Positions 60,003-64,000 of a stretch of DNA of 64,000 bases are shown piece by piece. Every line of letters starts with the position of its first letter. The first letter of the stretch is position 1. Under the pieces are notes generated by a model. That model saw nothing but the letters and a program-made list of their open reading frames with translations. It was not told the origin of the DNA and did no database searches. Both the position numbers and the translations under genes were made by a program. This DNA is from Paraglaciecola sp. T6c (GTDB lineage Bacteria > Pseudomonadota > Gammaproteobacteria > Enterobacterales > Alteromonadaceae), in assembly GCF_000014225.1 (NCBI RefSeq), contig NC_008228.1:4526001-4590000 (forward strand), read 5' to 3'.

Positions 60003-62426
60003 TTAGAAACGATATGATGCGGTTAATTTGGCGTTGCGACTTTCACCTGGTAAACCACCTAAGTACAGAGCCTTACTGTAGTAAGTTTCGTCGGTAAGAT
60101 TGTTTAGGTTAAGCTGAATGTTCCACTTCTCGCCGACGTAAGTTACTGCACCACCCAATACGGCGTAGGCGTCAACAATCGCATAGTTAATACCAAATGC
60201 AGATGCCGCAATTGAGCGTTCATCTTCATAATTCACCCCAATGCTGAATTTGACTGGATAAGAAAGACCGTCAAACTGGTGGCTGTAACTTGTCCATAGA
60301 CTGGCAAATTTTTGTGCAATCCCCTTTGTTTGTTCTTCTACTTGGCTTAATGCATGACTGCCGGGGTTAGTGACTGCATCTTGATAGGTTGCGTTAAAAT
60401 TCATCGACCACTGGTCATTCAGCATTAGGTTGACGTCTAACTCGACACCTTGTGTTTCATCACGTTCGTCATAATAATATTCAGGTACGTCAATATTATA
60501 AAAGGCATCTTCTGGATCATCTTCGAAAAGCGGGTTCGAATAACGTAGGTTAGTTCTACTGGTTTTAAACCAGACTAAGGATGCTAATAGTTCTTCATCA
60601 AAGGCCGTAAACCTTGTGCCTAAATCAAAGGATTCAGATTCTGAGTCAGGACGGTCGTCATCTCCCGTCAAGCTACCTAACACACTGTAAGCAGTGCGAC
60701 CTTTAGATTGATTCACGAAAGCGGCAAATTGCTCAGTTACCTTGTAGTTCAGCCCCACATTGTAGGTCAAACCATTATCGTCGGCATCAAATTCAGGATT
60801 GCCATCACTGAATTGGTTTTGGTATGTCTGCTTGATACCACTGTAGGCGCCACCTACTCGCGCTGTCAGTGAGTTTGTAATATATAAAACCTCTTGTAGG
60901 CTCAATCCCCAAGCTTTTGCTGACTTGTCATATTTGCTGCGAAGCGACGGGTTATAATCATCAAACTCACCAGTAGGCCAATTAGGTTCACGTATATCTA
61001 ATATATACGGTACGGGATCGCTGCGAGTATCGTCTGCATCCCAAATTGAATATTGGGTATACGTCATATCACGATATTCGTAATTAGCGCTTATTAAGTG
61101 TTCACCACGTAAACTGCCTGCACTCCAAGTTTTCGATATATCAGCGAAATATTGCCACGTCGATTCCTCAGCAGAGATATTACGGTACTCTTGGCGGCGC
61201 GCAGCAAACGGGTACAGCACATCATCAATGATCAACGGCGCTCTCGGGTCAAGATTAATCACCCCGCTTCGGTTGTGATAAATATAGTTATAGGCAGAGG
61301 TTTGACGAATATAGTCAGTAGTGTAATTCCTATATTGAAATTGATGGGTTAGACGCCAATTGTTAGCAAACTCCAAATCTTGACGCACCTTTAACCTAAG
61401 CTCTTCGCCCTCATTAGGAGTCGACAATGGCGAAATTAATCCTGTGTCACCAAGGTCAATTGGCTGCCAGCCGTCTGTTGCACTAAGAGAATCAGCAAGA
61501 GTCTGGCGTTGCTCTTCCGTTAGCTGTAAGCCACCGTCAGCAACGTCGCCATTGGCTAGGTCGTCAGCGGTAATGCTACCCGGGTCGGAGTCGATTAAAC
61601 TCAAATCGATCAAACGTACAGGATGGCCAATCGAGTCAATCTGCACAGCATCATCGATGTACGCCGCTGAAAAAAGCACCGAGTTATCGGCAGAGAATTC
61701 ATGACTCAATGACGCGTATAATTCGCTACGTTCTGAGCTTAACCCGCGATAACCATCCGATGTTTCATAATTTGCCACTAAGCGGTAAGCCGTATCTTTT
61801 GCTAAGCCTCCGGTTGCGTCAAACATCACACCGTAGTTGTCCCACTGACCTACGACAAAGCGCATTTCATAGGCTTCTTTTTGTTGTGGCTTTTTCTCAA
61901 TCAGGTTGATCACGCCACCGGCAGCGCCCATGCCGTAAAGACCGGTTGCAGGGCCTTTGAGTACCTCAATGCTTTCAACATTGGTCATGGTACGCGTTGG
62001 GTTGTAGCTGTTTTCTAAATCTGCACCACCATACATTCCATCATAGGCATAATTAACACCTAAACCGCGAATGGCAAGGTTATCGCCCACCCCATAGTTA
62101 TTACCATCTTGAGATAAACCACTGACATTTCGCAGCGCTTCTTGCAAGGTAGTACCCGCTTGCTCGTTGATTAAGAGCTTATCAACCACTACGACTGCTG
62201 CAGGTGTTTGCATCAAACTCATATTCGATTTAGTCGCTGTGCCTGAGTCCATTATCAACTGGTTATGTTTACCGTAAACAGTGATCTTTTCCACATCGCT
62301 AACTGTCACTGCAGCCTTATTATCCGAAGCACTGGTTTCGTTCGCTAAGGTAGGAATAGAAGCGGCGGTCAATATGGTGGCAACAGCCGTTGATATTGGC
62401 CAGTGGTGTGTGCTTTTGGAATACAT
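60003..62426 (-). CDS. TonB-dependent siderophore receptor
   Basis: An 807-residue outer-membrane receptor: signal peptide (about 1-28, ending TLANE), TonB-box-like EKITVYGK near 46-53, plug with LAIRGLGVNYAYDG and VESIEVLKGPATGLYGMGAA, and a barrel ending in Phe (AKLTASYRF). It is of the TIGR01783 class. It is the first gene of a four-gene operon with DUF3649, PepSY and DUF3325 genes, and a Fur-box-like site lies 41 bases upstream. Together this points to ferric siderophore uptake under iron limitation. The siderophore is not known. Confidence 0.92.
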   Translation of the reverse strand: MYSKSTHHWPISTAVATILTAASIPTLANETSASDNKAAVTVSDVEKITVYGKHNQLIMDSGTATKSNMSLMQTPAAVVVVDKLLINEQAGTTLQEALRNVSGLSQDGNNYGVGDNLAIRGLGVNYAYDGMYGGADLENSYNPTRTMTNVESIEVLKGPATGLYGMGAAGGVINLIEKKPQQKEAYEMRFVVGQWDNYGVMFDATGGLAKDTAYRLVANYETSDGYRGLSSERSELYASLSHEFSADNSVLFSAAYIDDAVQIDSIGHPVRLIDLSLIDSDPGSITADDLANGDVADGGLQLTEEQRQTLADSLSATDGWQPIDLGDTGLISPLSTPNEGEELRLKVRQDLEFANNWRLTHQFQYRNYTTDYIRQTSAYNYIYHNRSGVINLDPRAPLIIDDVLYPFAARRQEYRNISAEESTWQYFADISKTWSAGSLRGEHLISANYEYRDMTYTQYSIWDADDTRSDPVPYILDIREPNWPTGEFDDYNPSLRSKYDKSAKAWGLSLQEVLYITNSLTARVGGAYSGIKQTYQNQFSDGNPEFDADDNGLTYNVGLNYKVTEQFAAFVNQSKGRTAYSVLGSLTGDDDRPDSESESFDLGTRFTAFDEELLASLVWFKTSRTNLRYSNPLFEDDPEDAFYNIDVPEYYYDERDETQGVELDVNLMLNDQWSMNFNATYQDAVTNPGSHALSQVEEQTKGIAQKFASLWTSYSHQFDGLSYPVKFSIGVNYEDERSIAASAFGINYAIVDAYAVLGGAVTYVGEKWNIQLNLNNLTDETYYSKALYLGGLPGESRNAKLTASYRF

Positions 62427-62466
62427 GGTGGGCCCTAATAAATGATGACAACTTCAAAGGCCGCGA

Positions 62467-62483
62467 ATGGTAATTAATATCAT
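62467..62483 (-). promoter_or_regulatory. Fur-box-like operator
   Basis: On the minus strand ATGATATTAATTACCAT matches the 17-base core ATGATAATNATTATCAT in all but two positions. It lies just upstream of the receptor gene start (62426), where Fur would repress when iron is plentiful. Confidence 0.65.
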
Positions 62484-62567
62484 TTAGATTAGCAATATTT
62501 AGTTACTAATTAACGCTATTTTGATACTTTATGATTATTTAATTTACCCGTTATAGCGCATCAGTTG

Positions 62568-63194
62568 CTAAAGCCAACGCCTAACGTTGAGTAAATAGTC
62601 GGTGTATGCCACAGGATAGGCTTGAGACAAATGCGCTTCTTCAACTCGGATTTGGCGGACCAATGAAAGTACACCAACGAGCAGGCAAATTAGCGAAAAA
62701 ACACTGGGCAGAGCCAGAAAAAAGCCTAATTGAGCCACCGCAATAGCAGTAAACATAGGATTGCGCGAAAAGCGGAAGAACCCCCGTGTAAGGAGTGTTC
62801 TAGGTCCTGTTGGGTCAACACCTGAGCGCCAATATTCGCCCATGCTCAAATGCACTATAATGGTTACAGTAAATCCAAGGGTCAGTAAAATATTGCCTGT
62901 CAGTAACACGCAAGGGACAAGCAAAAATGAGAATATGCCTAAGTAGTAATCAAGTGCGGGAAAACCCCACCTGAATAAGCAAACCATCCAAATAATGACT
63001 CGAAATAAACGAAAAAGTGTGTGATTCCACCAAGAAGTGCAAAACCGCTCTCCCGCAAACACTTGCTCGTTACCGCTTTTGTACTTTGCTATGGTGATCT
63101 TTACGGCATAAAAAAGGGCGACAAAGGTAAAGAAAACGGCAAGATAACCTCGCGTAAACTCAATTAGTATCAACGCCTGTCCAGATATTTCCAT
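62568..63194 (-). CDS. Isoprenylcysteine methyltransferase-like (ICMT/PEMT) membrane protein
   Basis: A 208-residue protein with about five membrane helices. The C-terminal conserved block is VDPTGPRTLLTRGFFRFSRN followed by EEAHLSQAYPVAYTDYLLNV, the cofactor-binding signature of the ICMT/PEMT methyltransferase family. Bacterial members have largely unknown substrates and may methylate lipids or act as small membrane enzymes. The gene stands alone between the iron operon and the partial gene at the right edge. Confidence 0.8.
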   Translation of the reverse strand: MEISGQALILIEFTRGYLAVFFTFVALFYAVKITIAKYKSGNEQVFAGERFCTSWWNHTLFRLFRVIIWMVCLFRWGFPALDYYLGIFSFLLVPCVLLTGNILLTLGFTVTIIVHLSMGEYWRSGVDPTGPRTLLTRGFFRFSRNPMFTAIAVAQLGFFLALPSVFSLICLLVGVLSLVRQIRVEEAHLSQAYPVAYTDYLLNVRRWL

Positions 63195-63279
63195 ACATGC
63201 TTACACACTAAAAAATAGACTAAAGTGACAATGGTAAAGACCTATGCAGGAGGAAGCGAGCACTCATTTGTTGTCTAGC

Positions 63280-64000
63280 TTAGAAATACCAACTGCCGCT
63301 TAAGGAAAGCTCTGTATTGTTATGATGACTGATACCGAAACGAATATCGGTTGTCTTGGATGCAAACGTACTGACCTCACAGGTACTTTTTATTCTTTTG
63401 CGATAAGCATTGCTGTCTATGCGGATCGGAAACACGATTTTACACAAGCCTTTGTACGCATCCGTTTGCCATAGAACACCCAAGGTCGGTAATATCATAA
63501 AGCGTGTATCCAGTGAGTCAGGTGTTTGCATTCTGCCAACGGCCAATGCATAAAGCGTAGTATCCCCCATCGCAATTCCTTTACCGAAGCCACTTTCTAG
63601 GAAAAATTCATTGCTGACATCTGCTGGCCCTAAATAGTCACGTTCGTTACCCAAGCGCAGCTGCCACGCAATGCCTATATCACCACGTAAACCAGTCGCA
63701 CCGGTGTCGACCGTTTCTATATTTAGCAAATCGAGTTTACTCAGCGCCAAATTGTCATCCGTTAAACGTACTGACAGCGCCGCCATTGATAATGCTGAGT
63801 TTGGTAAAATACCACCGCCCCGGGCTAGCATGTCGTAGTAAGCAGGGCGAAACATAATCTCTGCGAAGCCTCCGAGGCCATTATTGTGCCCTAATGTAGT
63901 TCGCACCGTCGTGGGGTTCTGTCCTGTGTGCGGCAATACTTCAGTATGTGTGCTCCACTGCACTTTTTTGGCTGGTAAAACGATACGTGCCCGCTGAACA
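63280..64000 (-). CDS. C-terminal part of a DUF4105/DUF7840-like envelope protein (cut by window edge)
   Basis: The last 240 codons of a larger gene that continues past the right edge; the frame is open through base 64000, so no start is visible. The sequence has beta-barrel character with alternating hydrophobic residues, FRPAYYDMLARGGGILPN, DIGIAWQLRLGNERD, and a terminal aromatic SLSGSWYF as in outer-membrane proteins. It resembles the C-terminal barrel (DUF7840) that follows a DUF4105 domain in Gram-negative envelope proteins. The family assignment is from memory of its wording and is moderate. Confidence 0.65.
   Translation of the reverse strand, partial: VQRARIVLPAKKVQWSTHTEVLPHTGQNPTTVRTTLGHNNGLGGFAEIMFRPAYYDMLARGGGILPNSALSMAALSVRLTDDNLALSKLDLLNIETVDTGATGLRGDIGIAWQLRLGNERDYLGPADVSNEFFLESGFGKGIAMGDTTLYALAVGRMQTPDSLDTRFMILPTLGVLWQTDAYKGLCKIVFPIRIDSNAYRKRIKSTCEVSTFASKTTDIRFGISHHNNTELSLSGSWYF

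Overview
The window reads as chromosome of a marine Gammaproteobacterium of the order Alteromonadales, most like Paraglaciecola/Glaciecola/Alteromonas. The grounds are moderate GC, four large TonB-dependent receptors, the family mix (FabY-type ketosynthase, XrtH-type exosortase, DUF3649-PepSY-DUF3325 iron cluster, RND efflux, GGDEF-EAL) and the short-repeat/RAYT debris typical of that group. The genus is inferred from remembered family patterns, not from a search. No rRNA, tRNA, CRISPR array or prophage was recognised.

Region 1 (1-9.3 kb) is accessory DNA. It holds the N-terminal part of an IS110-family transposase running off the left edge with a structured non-coding end, an integron attC-like site, a truncated cassette ORF, a decayed REP-associated transposase, a five-gene oxidoreductase operon (ADH, ALDH, tandem ABM-domain protein, exported acetolactate decarboxylase, Zn-ADH), a higBA module with a frameshifted toxin, and tandem 183-bp repeats with terminator-like hairpins. 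Homologous ~250-bp blocks lie on both sides of the operon.

Region 2 (9.3-17.4 kb): a compact exosortase (XrtH-like) locus with its companion membrane protein and an exported neighbour whose C-terminus stops at a motif resembling the start of the sorting signal; a CadC-like transmembrane regulator divergent from a beta-lactamase-fold serine hydrolase; and a PhyH dioxygenase-TetR operon with a palindromic operator candidate.

Region 3 (17.7-23.6 kb): an ABC exporter (ATPase plus two DUF3526-type permeases) translationally coupled gene to gene and followed by a TonB-dependent receptor. It is preceded by two Zur-box-like palindromes in a perfect 20-bp inverted repeat, which suggests a zinc-responsive transport operon. 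A strong bidirectional terminator closes it.

Region 4 (23.6-43 kb) is mostly housekeeping: M24 peptidase, GlxA-type regulator, FabY, SGNH hydrolase, zinc-ribbon protein, acyl-CoA dehydrogenase, cold-shock protein with a long leader, RNase R-like exonuclease, small cytochromes and lipoproteins, a CoA-transferase, dGTPase and a glycosyltransferase-like protein.

Region 5 (43-64 kb) is envelope and signalling: an 880-aa TonB receptor; an exported protein made of 23 uniform 42-residue TPRs; a GGDEF-EAL protein; an RND efflux operon (adaptor, pump, outer-membrane factor); a Fur-box-preceded iron-uptake operon (TonB receptor, DUF3649, PepSY, DUF3325); an isoprenylcysteine-methyltransferase-like protein; and the C-terminal part of a DUF4105/DUF7840-like protein running off the right edge.
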